This document shows positions 1 through 6,228 of a DNA stretch of 8,800 nucleotides, one piece after another. The position numbers and the translations under genes were made by a program. The stretch comes from Thermoproteota archaeon (lineage in GTDB: Archaea; Korarchaeota; Korarchaeia; Korarchaeales; Korarchaeaceae), in the NCBI GenBank assembly GCA_015521385.1, contig WAOH01000040.1, forward strand, positions 1 to 8,800, read 5' to 3'. Under the pieces are notes generated by a model, which saw nothing but the letters and a program-made list of their open reading frames with translations, had not been told where the DNA came from and did not search any database. Numbering within the stretch: the stretch's first letter is position 1; every line of letters starts with the position of its first letter.

Positions 1-2957
1 CTATCGGATGAGGAGCCGGCTCTGGCTACCACGTTGAAGCTGCCGGATGTGGCCAGCAGCTCGGCCCTGAAGCTGACCTCAACCGCCTTGCCCGGATCTA
101 AGGCTCCAATCTCCCATGTCAGCCTGTTATTCTCATTGTCCGGCTCCCTTCTCAGCCCTCCAACCATGGAGCTACCCTTCACGTAGTCCAGTCCGCTGGT
201 GAGGTCGACGGTGAGAGAGAGATCCTTAGATGGGCCATCTCCTATGTTGCTCACTCGGACCACGAAAGTGATGGGCGTCCCGGTCTCCGCCGATGTCGGT
301 GTGGCCATCAGCTCGACCACCACCAAGGGGGGACTGGTTACCCCGGCCACCCCGGACCCGGCGTTCTCGCCCCCTCCCTGCGCAGCGACGGAGTTCCCGC
401 CGGACCCTGACCCGGAGCCCCGCTGTCCCCGATAAGAGGAGGAGATTCCTTGAGATCCCAACGACACCAAGACTATCGGGGGACTGGTCAGCCGGTAGTT
501 ATGCGACTCCTCCTCACTACTCTGGGAGGCCTGGTTCCCAACGTCGTTCGGGGGTATCCAGCTGCACGGTGGAGGAGTTCTCCTGCGGGTCGATCCTCCG
601 GTGCTCCCATCATGGTCTGGGGGCGGTGGAGGCGGATCCCTTACGAGCACGGAGGCGGATGCCATGAAGGAGCCGTTGATGTACACCTTATTCTCCTTAG
701 TGCCGTACGTTGTCGCCACGAGGGAATACATTATCCTCGCTGCCTGGCCTGGATTCAAGGTGATGTTGTACTTCAGGCGCCCTCCCTCCACCACAGGACC
801 GTCCACGCTCAGGTTGGATGAGAAGGACCCGTTCACATACCTCATCCCAGATGGAAGCAGATCCTCCACCATCAGGAGGGCGGACATCTCTCCCGAGTTG
901 GTGAGGACCACTGTGTAGTTGACCGTCTCGTTCAAATCCACCAGATCTGGCTGGGCCTCCTTTGCAACCTCTATTATAGCCGGGTTTATCACATCGACTT
1001 CATCGGTATCGTTCCCCTCCCCGTAATCGCCGTTGAAGACCACCAAGTTCTCCAAGGTCGTTCCGGCCGGGGCATCGATCGACACGTTGAACCTTATGAC
1101 GACCTCCGAGTCGGCGGGCACATCCACCAACCAGCTCAGGTTCCTACCCTCCAGCTCGGGCTCCACCATGTCGCCGTCGACCCTCGATGTGCCGTTGATG
1201 TATTCCATGCCCTCCGGCAGCACATCGGTAACTGTGACGTTGTAGGCCGTTCCGTTGCCGTAGTTCCTGAGCAGGAGTAGAACTTCCGCCGTGGAATTGG
1301 GCGTCACCGTTGAAGGGTTGACGGACTTGGAGATGCTCAGGTTCGTCGCCACGACGGGGGCCTCGTACACCGGACCGAACTCGGAGGTCCCGTGTGGAAG
1401 CAGCGTGGTCAGGGCGGTCAGATTTATGGGCTTGGAGGCCAGCTCTGACGGTAAGTCTATCCACCCCATGAATTCACCGTTTTCCGCCACCAGAGTTCCC
1501 AAGTACCTCAGGCCCTCACCGTACCCGCTGGGATCGTTGTCGGACTGATAGATCTCCACGGTGGCACCGTCGAAGTTTGAGTTGGTGGTGTCCGACCCCT
1601 CCACATTTATGTATCCCCTCACTATGAGCCTGCTCCCGTAGACAGCGGCCCAGGAGAAGACGGGATAGTCGACTAGGTCGTTCGGACCCGTGGACAGTGA
1701 ACCGTCGTTCGGCGTCACGAAGTCGCCACCCAAGTCTATGCCCAAGAGCGTGTTGTTGTAGGACGAGATCCTGGTCATCACGTTACCGCGGGACGAGTTG
1801 CCCTCAACGATTATGCCCGTGTACGAATTGTCGTGTATCGATGTACCGTTAATCACGTTGCCCGACGATCCAGAGAGGCCGGAGAGCAGCACACCCCATC
1901 TGCATTCGCTTATCTCTCCTCTTATCTCGTTGTCGTTCCCATCTTGGATCCAGACTCCGTACATACTGCCCGAGATCCCCGCGTCTATCTCGTTGTCCTC
2001 GCTCGCCTCCACGTAGACACCGGCTATCGTATTATTCTCCACCGTGGAATTGGTCAGGGAGTTCCCGTTGGATTGCGATACTACGGCCACTCCGTAGACG
2101 TTCCTCTCAATGCTCGTTCCGGTGAATTCGTTGCCCTCGGACCTCAGGTAGACGTAGACACCGTAGCCATCACTTCCGGAAGCCGTGTTATTCACTGCCT
2201 CAACGTCGGAGAAGGAGTTGCCGTCGGAATCCTCCAAGTAGATGCCGTACCATCCGTTCCTAGCCGAGAACATGTTGGAGAACGTGTTGTTGGCCGAGTA
2301 CTCCAGCAATATCCCTCCTTCGGAATTCCCAGTGGTGTTCACCCCCTCCACCAAGGTATCGGATGTGAACAGGAGGAGCAGACCCACCCTGTTCCCCTCA
2401 GCCGAGGAATCGCGGATAGCCGATATCACAGTTCCCTTAACGTTGATCCCCACGTTGGTGTTGTTGTCGGCTTTAATCCCGGTGAGGGTGACGTTTGAGC
2501 TCGATACGACATTCACCCCGAAGTAATTGCCCGTGGCGACGACGTTCCTTATGAGGCTCTCGCTGGATAGCTGGACGTGTATTCCCGCCATCTGGGATCC
2601 GATGGCACCCACCACGGTGAGGTTCTCCACCGTCACGTTTCTCACGTTCCACAGCTCTATGGCGTTCTGGGTGGTGTTCAAAGCCTCTATCCTGATTAGA
2701 GATGGATCACCCACACCTCTGAGCGAGATGTCGTTCACTACGATCTTCACATTGTCCCTGTAAGTCCCTGGACAAACGAGTATCGTGTCACCGGGGGAGG
2801 CTGAGGATAGGGCTTCGCTGGGTAGATCGAAGTACAGGTCGCCGGAGACGCATGCGGTACCTGTGTGGACCACCAAGGTTCTCGGAGAGTCCGCCCTCAC
2901 ACCGTAAGCTGGTAAGAGGAGTAGAAGCATCAACAGCAGCGCGAATTTTACCTTCAT
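1..2957 (-). CDS. Large secreted surface protein, beta-helix plus DUF11/CARDB-like repeats (partial, C-terminus off the left edge)
   Basis: The minus strand is open from 2957 to the window edge, giving 985 codons without a stop. Residues 1-22 form a signal peptide: basic start (K2, K4), leucine-rich core and a VRA cleavage site before D23. Residues about 24-400 look like a NosD/pectin-lyase right-handed beta-helix. It opens with a 'SPGDTILVCPGTY' entry motif and then has about 13 coils marked by GIHV, GVNV, GINV, GLLL, GILL, GIYL, GVYV, GVAV, GVYV, GVWI, GVLL, GIIV and GIDL. A 'GIDLGGD...TPND...DYPVF' segment near residue 400 is common in bacterial and archaeal surface proteins. Next come an Ig-like stretch, two DUF11-type domains (about 540-626 and 662-770), a low-complexity linker and a third domain. 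About 30 N-x-S/T sequons by eye suggest an N-glycosylated exterior. The role is probably S-layer-associated, adhesive or carbohydrate-binding; the substrate is unknown. ATG 2957 has GAGG four bases upstream; in-frame ATG 2969 is an alternative. Confidence 0.9.
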   Translation of the reverse strand, partial: MKVKFALLLMLLLLLPAYGVRADSPRTLVVHTGTACVSGDLYFDLPSEALSSASPGDTILVCPGTYRDNVKIVVNDISLRGVGDPSLIRIEALNTTQNAIELWNVRNVTVENLTVVGAIGSQMAGIHVQLSSESLIRNVVATGNYFGVNVVSSSNVTLTGIKADNNTNVGINVKGTVISAIRDSSAEGNRVGLLLLFTSDTLVEGVNTTGNSEGGILLEYSANNTFSNMFSARNGWYGIYLEDSDGNSFSDVEAVNNTASGSDGYGVYVYLRSEGNEFTGTSIERNVYGVAVVSQSNGNSLTNSTVENNTIAGVYVEASEDNEIDAGISGSMYGVWIQDGNDNEIRGEISECRWGVLLSGLSGSSGNVINGTSIHDNSYTGIIVEGNSSRGNVMTRISSYNNTLLGIDLGGDFVTPNDGSLSTGPNDLVDYPVFSWAAVYGSRLIVRGYINVEGSDTTNSNFDGATVEIYQSDNDPSGYGEGLRYLGTLVAENGEFMGWIDLPSELASKPINLTALTTLLPHGTSEFGPVYEAPVVATNLSISKSVNPSTVTPNSTAEVLLLLRNYGNGTAYNVTVTDVLPEGMEYINGTSRVDGDMVEPELEGRNLSWLVDVPADSEVVIRFNVSIDAPAGTTLENLVVFNGDYGEGNDTDEVDVINPAIIEVAKEAQPDLVDLNETVNYTVVLTNSGEMSALLMVEDLLPSGMRYVNGSFSSNLSVDGPVVEGGRLKYNITLNPGQAARIMYSLVATTYGTKENKVYINGSFMASASVLVRDPPPPPPDHDGSTGGSTRRRTPPPCSWIPPNDVGNQASQSSEEESHNYRLTSPPIVLVSLGSQGISSSYRGQRGSGSGSGGNSVAAQGGGENAGSGVAGVTSPPLVVVELMATPTSAETGTPITFVVRVSNIGDGPSKDLSLTVDLTSGLDYVKGSSMVGGLRREPDNENNRLTWEIGALDPGKAVEVSFRAELLATSGSFNVVARAGSSSD
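322..640 (-). other. Low-complexity linker of the surface protein
   Basis: About 105 residues between the second and third DUF11-type domains. They contain a proline run (VRDPPPPPD), an Arg/Pro patch with a cysteine (RRRTPPPCSW), a Ser/Glu stretch and a Gly/Ser-rich stretch (RGSGSGSGGN). The sequence TSPPIVLVSL at about 488-459 recurs as TSPPLVVVEL at about 338-309, exactly 150 bp apart and in frame. The reading frame is open throughout, so no frameshift is needed. It resembles the flexible stalks between modules of archaeal envelope proteins. Confidence 0.65.
650..1345 (-). repeat. Two tandem DUF11-type beta-sandwich repeats within the surface protein
   Basis: Both units translate to the same plan: a lead strand (SISKSVNPSTVTPNS; IEVAKEAQPDLVDLNE), then L-x-N-x-G, then 'VTDVLPEGMEYINGTS' or 'VEDLLPSGMRYVNGSF', then a hydrophobic strand and a closing 'PAG/PGQ' turn. 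The 'D-x-LP-x-GM-x-Y-x-NG' signature is characteristic of DUF11/CARDB-like repeats in cell-surface proteins. A third, more diverged copy lies at about 3-320 (lead 'LMATPTSAETGTP', then 'SGLDYVKGSS'), after the linker. Such domains usually act as spacers holding a functional domain away from the cell wall. Confidence 0.8.
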
Positions 2958-2985
2958 GAGGCCTCGCATGGAGGTACCGAAACAG

Positions 2986-2996
2986 CCATATATTGG
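2986..2996 (-). promoter_or_regulatory. TATA box for the surface-protein gene (possibly bidirectional)
   Basis: On the minus strand this reads CCAATATATGG, centred near 2991, about 26 bases from a predicted transcription start near 2965. That would give a very short leader before ATG 2957. The element is almost self-complementary, so it could also direct the plus-strand topA transcript, with a leader of about 39 nt. No clear BRE is seen. Confidence 0.5.
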
Positions 2997-3004
2997 GGAG
3001 AGGG

Positions 3005-3017
3005 CGCATGTAATGCG
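3005..3017. repeat. Short palindrome in the divergent promoter region
   Basis: CGCAT-GTA-ATGCG is a perfect 5-bp inverted repeat with a 3-base spacer. It lies between the TATA-like element at 2986-2996 and the topA ribosome binding site, at the expected topA transcription start. It could be an operator, but it is short enough to occur by chance. Confidence 0.3.
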
Positions 3018-3043
3018 TCGTTAATCTCCGGCTATGAGGAACT

Positions 3044-3048
3044 AGGTG
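3044..3048 (+). promoter_or_regulatory. Ribosome binding site of topA
   Basis: AGGTG lies 7 bases before ATG 3056. It matches the archaeal anti-Shine-Dalgarno sequence at ideal spacing and fixes this start. Confidence 0.7.
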
Positions 3049-3055
3049 CCCGAAT

Positions 3056-5215
3056 ATGACCACCCTAATACTCACCGAGAAGCCAAGAGTCGCCAAGAGG
3101 ATAGCCTCAATCCTCTCAAAGAAGCCTCAACAGAAGAAGATCGGTAGACTGACCTACTACACCTTCGAAATAGATGGCGAGGAGTACGTGGTTGTGCCTG
3201 CGGCCGGGCATCTACTGGAGCTCGATTATCCAGAGGGCAAGTGGGTCTACCCGATTATCCTTCCTCCGGAGGAGCTCGTCCTGAGGGAGATCGAGGGGAA
3301 GAGCCAGTTCCTGAGGGTGATAGAGAGGCTGGGTAGGAAGGCTGACAGGATAATCATTGCCACGGACCTGGACACCGAGGGGAGCTCCATAGCCCTCGAG
3401 ATAATGAGGGCCCTGGGATGGGAGGGAAGTAAGGAGATCTACAGGATGGAGTTCTCATCCCTAAACGCCCAGGAGATAAGGGAGGCCTTCCACAATCTCA
3501 AACCCTTCGACTACCCCAGGGCAAATGCGGGGTTCGCCAGGAGGGTGCTGGACCTTCAGTGGGGTGCCAACGTCTCGAGGGGGCTCACCCTGAGCACGAG
3601 GAAGAGGAGCTGGGTGAGGGTCCTCAGCTCGGGCAGGGTTCAGGGACCGACCCTCTCCCTCATCGTGAAGAGGGAGAGGGAGATCAGGAACTTCGTGCCC
3701 AAGAAGTACTACGTTGTGACTGCGCTGATGGAAAGTGAGAAGGGAACGTTCGAGGTCAAGCTGGCGCCTCCTAAGGGTGAGGAGAGGGTATGGAGCAAGG
3801 ATTACGCGGAGAGAGCGGCCGAGGCCATAAAGGGAAGGGTGCTCAAGGCCAAGGTCAGGTCCAGGAAGGTCTCGCTCGCCCCTCCCCCTCCTTTCGACGG
3901 TACCTCCATGCAGGTCGAGGTGAGCAGGATCACGGGTCTGACCCCCAAGCAGATAGCGGACAGATCAACCGGTATCGCCCAGCAGCTGTACGAGGCGGGT
4001 CTCATCAGCTATATCGGGACGGAGAGTCAGAAGTACCCGAAGAACTGGACCAAGGAAGACTTCGTGAGGATGGTCGAGCTCATAGGAAGTTACTCCCCCC
4101 TTAAGGAGGACGCTTCCTTCGTGTTGAAGAACATGAGGGATAGGCCGGTAGAGGGGAAGAAGGATGACCCGGCCCATCCAACAATCCACGTAGTCGGCTC
4201 CCCCGAGGAGGAGTTTCAGAGCAGGAACCACAGGCGGGTCTACGAGATAATAGCTAGGAGGAATCTGGCCACCCTGGCGCCGGATGCGCTCATCAGGAGG
4301 GTGAACGTGGAGATCCCGGTGGGGGACTACAAGTTCAAGGCCAGCGGCGCCGCCCTGCTTGAGGAGGGATGGCTGAGGGTCTATCCCTACGCCAAGAAGG
4401 ACTACTCGATGCCCCCGGTGGACAACGGGGAGGAAGTAAGGTGCGTCGACGTTCGGATAGAGGAGAAGGAGACCCAGCCGCCCAAGAGGTACACTCCAGT
4501 GTCCATAATCAAGGAGATGGAGAAGCTGGGGTTGGGAACGAAGAACACCAGGGTCCAGATTCTGGACATACTCAAGGAGAGGGGGTACATAGAGGGGAAG
4601 AGTTTCAAGCCCACGCCGCTGGGAGAAGCTGTCGCGGAGGTGCTCGAGGAGTACGTTCCGGACCTCACGAGCCCGGAACTAACGGCCAAGCTTGAGGAGG
4701 CTATGGCGAAGATTGAGAGGGGTGAGTTGGACCACAGCTCATTCCTCAGCGATGCGTTACTGAAGCTGGAGCAGATCATGAGGGATTTCAAGAGCAAGGA
4801 GGGTCTTATATCGGAGAAGCTGGCTAAGGCAGTTCAGGAATACAGGCTGTCCCAGAACGTTGTCGGGAAGTGTCCGAAGTGCGGGAGGGACCTCCTCCTC
4901 AAGAAGAGCAAGTATGGTTACTTCGTCATATGCTCCGGCTATCCCGATGATTGCGATGTGAAATTCAACCTCCTGCCCGGGGAGCGCATACTGAAGGAGG
5001 AGTGCAAGTGCGGTCTCCCACTCGTGGAGGGGAGGATCAGGACTAAGAGTAAGAAGACCCTCAAGTACATCAGGTGCCTAGGTAACTGCGAGCAGAGTCC
5101 TGTGAGGTGCGCTAAATGCGGTGGAGTGATGATCCCGAAGAAGGGAAAGTTCGGGGTGTACCTTCAGTGCAAGGAGTGCGGATCCGTGAACTTCTTCAGG
5201 GTAAGAAAGCGCTGA
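3056..5215 (+). CDS. topA: DNA topoisomerase I, type IA (archaeal, three C-terminal zinc fingers)
   Basis: A 719-residue type IA topoisomerase that relaxes negative supercoils by transient single-strand cleavage through a 5'-phosphotyrosine. Residues 1-135 are the TOPRIM domain: LILTEKP near the start, and D104-L-D106-T-E108-G for Mg2+ binding. The catalytic tyrosine is Y319 in GLISYIGTESQ. Further family motifs are SSGRVQGPTL (191-200), AHPTIHVVG (373-381) and LGLGTKNTRVQILDIL (491-506). Three C-terminal zinc fingers follow: C606/C609/C626/C633, C650/C652/C674/C678 and C685/C688/C705/C708. Two departures from the usual consensus stand out. The TOPRIM signature DxDREGE is DLDTEGS, and the arginine two residues after the tyrosine (Y-x-R-T) is glycine (Y-I-G-T). 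There is no helicase domain, so this is not reverse gyrase. The downstream HAD gene overlaps its 3' end and is probably co-transcribed. Confidence 0.95.
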   Translation: MTTLILTEKPRVAKRIASILSKKPQQKKIGRLTYYTFEIDGEEYVVVPAAGHLLELDYPEGKWVYPIILPPEELVLREIEGKSQFLRVIERLGRKADRIIIATDLDTEGSSIALEIMRALGWEGSKEIYRMEFSSLNAQEIREAFHNLKPFDYPRANAGFARRVLDLQWGANVSRGLTLSTRKRSWVRVLSSGRVQGPTLSLIVKREREIRNFVPKKYYVVTALMESEKGTFEVKLAPPKGEERVWSKDYAERAAEAIKGRVLKAKVRSRKVSLAPPPPFDGTSMQVEVSRITGLTPKQIADRSTGIAQQLYEAGLISYIGTESQKYPKNWTKEDFVRMVELIGSYSPLKEDASFVLKNMRDRPVEGKKDDPAHPTIHVVGSPEEEFQSRNHRRVYEIIARRNLATLAPDALIRRVNVEIPVGDYKFKASGAALLEEGWLRVYPYAKKDYSMPPVDNGEEVRCVDVRIEEKETQPPKRYTPVSIIKEMEKLGLGTKNTRVQILDILKERGYIEGKSFKPTPLGEAVAEVLEEYVPDLTSPELTAKLEEAMAKIERGELDHSSFLSDALLKLEQIMRDFKSKEGLISEKLAKAVQEYRLSQNVVGKCPKCGRDLLLKKSKYGYFVICSGYPDDCDVKFNLLPGERILKEECKCGLPLVEGRIRTKSKKTLKYIRCLGNCEQSPVRCAKCGGVMIPKKGKFGVYLQCKECGSVNFFRVRKR

Positions 5216-5778
5216 TAACAGATCTGGATGGGACCTTGGTCGATCTCCGCATAGACTGGGATTCCCTCAGGGAGAGGGTCAGGAGGGCGATGGGATGGGA
5301 TCACCCCCTGAGACCTCTAGGAAGGAGCATACCCATCGCTGCTAGAAATGAGGAGGAAATCAGGCGGGCATTCAGGATCGTCGAGGAAGAGGAACTCAGT
5401 GCGGCATCGAGGGCCGCTCCCGATCGGGAACTGAGGGACTTCTTCGTCTCTGTAAGGAGGATAGGGCTCCGCGTAGGCCTAGTTACCATGCAGGCAAGCC
5501 GGTCAGCTGTGCTGGTGCTCAGGAGGATGGATCTCTCCGATCTGTTCGATGTGATCGTTACTAGAGAACATTCCCTCGACAGGAAAAGCCAGCTGACCTA
5601 CGCACTGAAAAAATTGGGTGTTGAAGGAGGGGATTGCATGTTCTTAGGGGACATGGAATGGGACGTGAGGTCCGGAAAGGAGGTTGGGTGCTTCACCGTA
5701 TGCATTGGGGGGGAGGTAGAAGGTGCAGACCTCTACGTGAGGGACATCAAGGAAATACTCAGGTCAGGTATTGACTAA
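5176..5778 (+). CDS. HAD-superfamily phosphatase (phosphoglycolate phosphatase-like)
   Basis: About 200 residues with all four HAD motifs. Motif I is D16-L-D18-G-T-L (nucleophile and acid/base aspartates), motif II is T104 in GLVTM, motif III is probably K137, and motif IV is GD159-MEW-D163. The helical insert between motifs I and II suggests a small C1 cap, as in phosphoglycolate phosphatases, pyrophosphatases and related Mg2+-dependent phosphomonoesterases. The substrate cannot be told from sequence. The start is uncertain. GTG 5176 gives a family-typical N-terminus (xRIRELLQGKKALITDLDG) and overlaps topA by 40 bp. GTG 5167 and ATG 5116 are in-frame alternatives, but the extra residues from 5116 look like a read-through of the topA zinc finger. 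The overlap implies translational coupling to topA. The 3' end overlaps the convergent winged-helix gene by 15 bp. Confidence 0.88.
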   Translation: MRIRELLQGKKALITDLDGTLVDLRIDWDSLRERVRRAMGWDHPLRPLGRSIPIAARNEEEIRRAFRIVEEEELSAASRAAPDRELRDFFVSVRRIGLRVGLVTMQASRSAVLVLRRMDLSDLFDVIVTREHSLDRKSQLTYALKKLGVEGGDCMFLGDMEWDVRSGKEVGCFTVCIGGEVEGADLYVRDIKEILRSGID

Positions 5779-6012
5779 GAGCTCGGGTTTTTCCCTTTCC
5801 AGTCTCTCGAGGAGCCTCTTAGCCCTCTCAGTTGCGTACACTCTCATCCCGCCGCCGCTGTAGGTCACCCTCACTAGGCCCTCGCTCTCCAAGTATTTGA
5901 TGACCTTGACCCGGTACTCCCTCTTCGCGATGAGCTTGCTGGCGGTCATGCCCTTGTCGCCGCGCTTCACTAGCTCCCTCAGGATCCTGATATGAGACTT
6001 CAGTAATACCAC
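5764..6012 (-). CDS. Small winged helix-turn-helix DNA-binding protein
   Basis: An 82-residue basic protein. Residues about 3-17 (LLKSHIRILRELVKR) form helix 1, about 22-48 a helix-turn-helix (MTASKLIAKREYRVKVIKYLE is the core) and about 46-68 a beta wing (LVRVTYSGGGMRVYAT) followed by a terminal helix rich in Arg, Lys and Glu. This is the layout of small archaeal MarR/ArsR-like single-domain transcription factors, with no ligand or metal site visible. GTG 6012 is chosen because GGAGGTG lies 5 bases upstream and a TATA-like box lies at 6048-6056. It is convergent with the HAD gene, and the stop codons are crossed (15-bp overlap). The target is unknown. Autoregulation is possible given the direct repeats around its own promoter. 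Confidence 0.75.
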   Translation of the reverse strand: MVLLKSHIRILRELVKRGDKGMTASKLIAKREYRVKVIKYLESEGLVRVTYSGGGMRVYATERAKRLLERLEREKPELLVNT

Positions 6013-6017
6013 TAGAC

Positions 6018-6024
6018 CACCTCC
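6018..6024 (-). promoter_or_regulatory. Strong Shine-Dalgarno site of the winged-helix gene
   Basis: On the minus strand this reads GGAGGTG, a full match to the archaeal anti-SD, 5 bases before GTG 6012. It decides the non-ATG start over the out-of-frame ATG at 6028. Confidence 0.75.
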
Positions 6025-6030
6025 TCATTC

Positions 6031-6073
6031 ACTCTAGGTCCCACTTTCTTAATAAATGTTTACCGACTCTAGG
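6031..6073. repeat. Direct repeat ACTCTAGG flanking the winged-helix promoter
   Basis: ACTCTAGG occurs at 6031-6038 and again at 6066-6073, 35 bp apart (start to start), with the TATA-like box between the copies. Paired direct repeats around a TATA box would suit a repressor site, possibly for the adjacent winged-helix protein. Eight bases twice is weak evidence. Confidence 0.3.
6048..6056 (-). promoter_or_regulatory. TATA box of the winged-helix gene
   Basis: The minus strand reads TTTATTAAG, centred near 6052. This predicts a transcription start near 6026, just upstream of the ribosome binding site. A second minus-strand candidate, TTATACAG near 6085-6092, would give a longer leader. Confidence 0.5.
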
Positions 6074-6160
6074 CTAATTCCATGCTGTATAAGGATGTAA
6101 TAACAATAGTAAAGCAACAAGATTTACTCTGAGAATGAAGAGCGGATAATAAGGTGTGCT

Positions 6161-6175
6161 TTCATCTTCGATGAA
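6161..6175. repeat. Inverted repeat TTCATC-TTC-GATGAA
   Basis: A perfect 6-bp stem with a 3-base loop in the AT-richer intergenic stretch between the winged-helix and coiled-coil genes. It lies about 55 bases past the coiled-coil stop on that strand. Its right arm, ATGAAC (6171-6176), can instead pair with GTTCAT at 6197-6202 in the next palindrome, so the two could form alternative RNA structures. No T-run follows on either strand, so a simple intrinsic terminator is unlikely. Confidence 0.45.
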
Positions 6176-6184
6176 CGACTTATT

Positions 6185-6201
6185 TGAACACAATGTGTTC
6201 A
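6185..6201. repeat. 17-bp perfect palindrome TGAACACA-A-TGTGTTCA
   Basis: Eight-base arms around a single central A make this the most perfect dyad in the window. It lies 27 bases past the stop of the coiled-coil gene and 9 bases from the inverted repeat at 6161-6175. A one-base centre suits a dimeric DNA-binding protein better than an RNA hairpin. It could be an operator or a 3'-end element. The nearest start it could control is the winged-helix gene, with its promoter about 130 bp away. Confidence 0.5.
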
Positions 6202-6228
6202 TTAAGTAATCCAAAGAGGAGATGCAAA

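Noticed and set aside
199..918. Several overlapping plus-strand open frames (78-124 residues)
   Set aside because: They have biased Pro/Arg/Ser composition, overlap one another and have no ribosome binding sites. They reflect the GC-rich linker of the minus-strand gene.
1833..2498. 221-residue plus-strand open frame opposite the beta-helix region
   Set aside because: It is antisense to the surface protein, which has a signal peptide and clear repeats. The plus-strand product is rich in His, Val and Gly without motifs, as expected from reading asparagine/valine repeats backwards.
3790..4797. Multiple alternative-frame open frames inside topA
   Set aside because: Gly/Gln/Arg-rich or Ser/Leu-rich shadows on both strands. 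The topA frame is continuous and fully motif-supported.
3056..5215. Reverse gyrase
   Set aside because: There is no N-terminal helicase domain and the length fits a stand-alone type IA topoisomerase.
6185..6201. Intrinsic terminator
   Set aside because: The dyad has a one-base centre and no T-run follows on either strand, so a hairpin terminator is not supported.
6121..6202. C/D-box guide RNA, from GATGAAC and CTGA-like words
   Set aside because: Box C matches only loosely, and no C/D'/C'/D set with proper spacing and guide length can be laid out on either strand.
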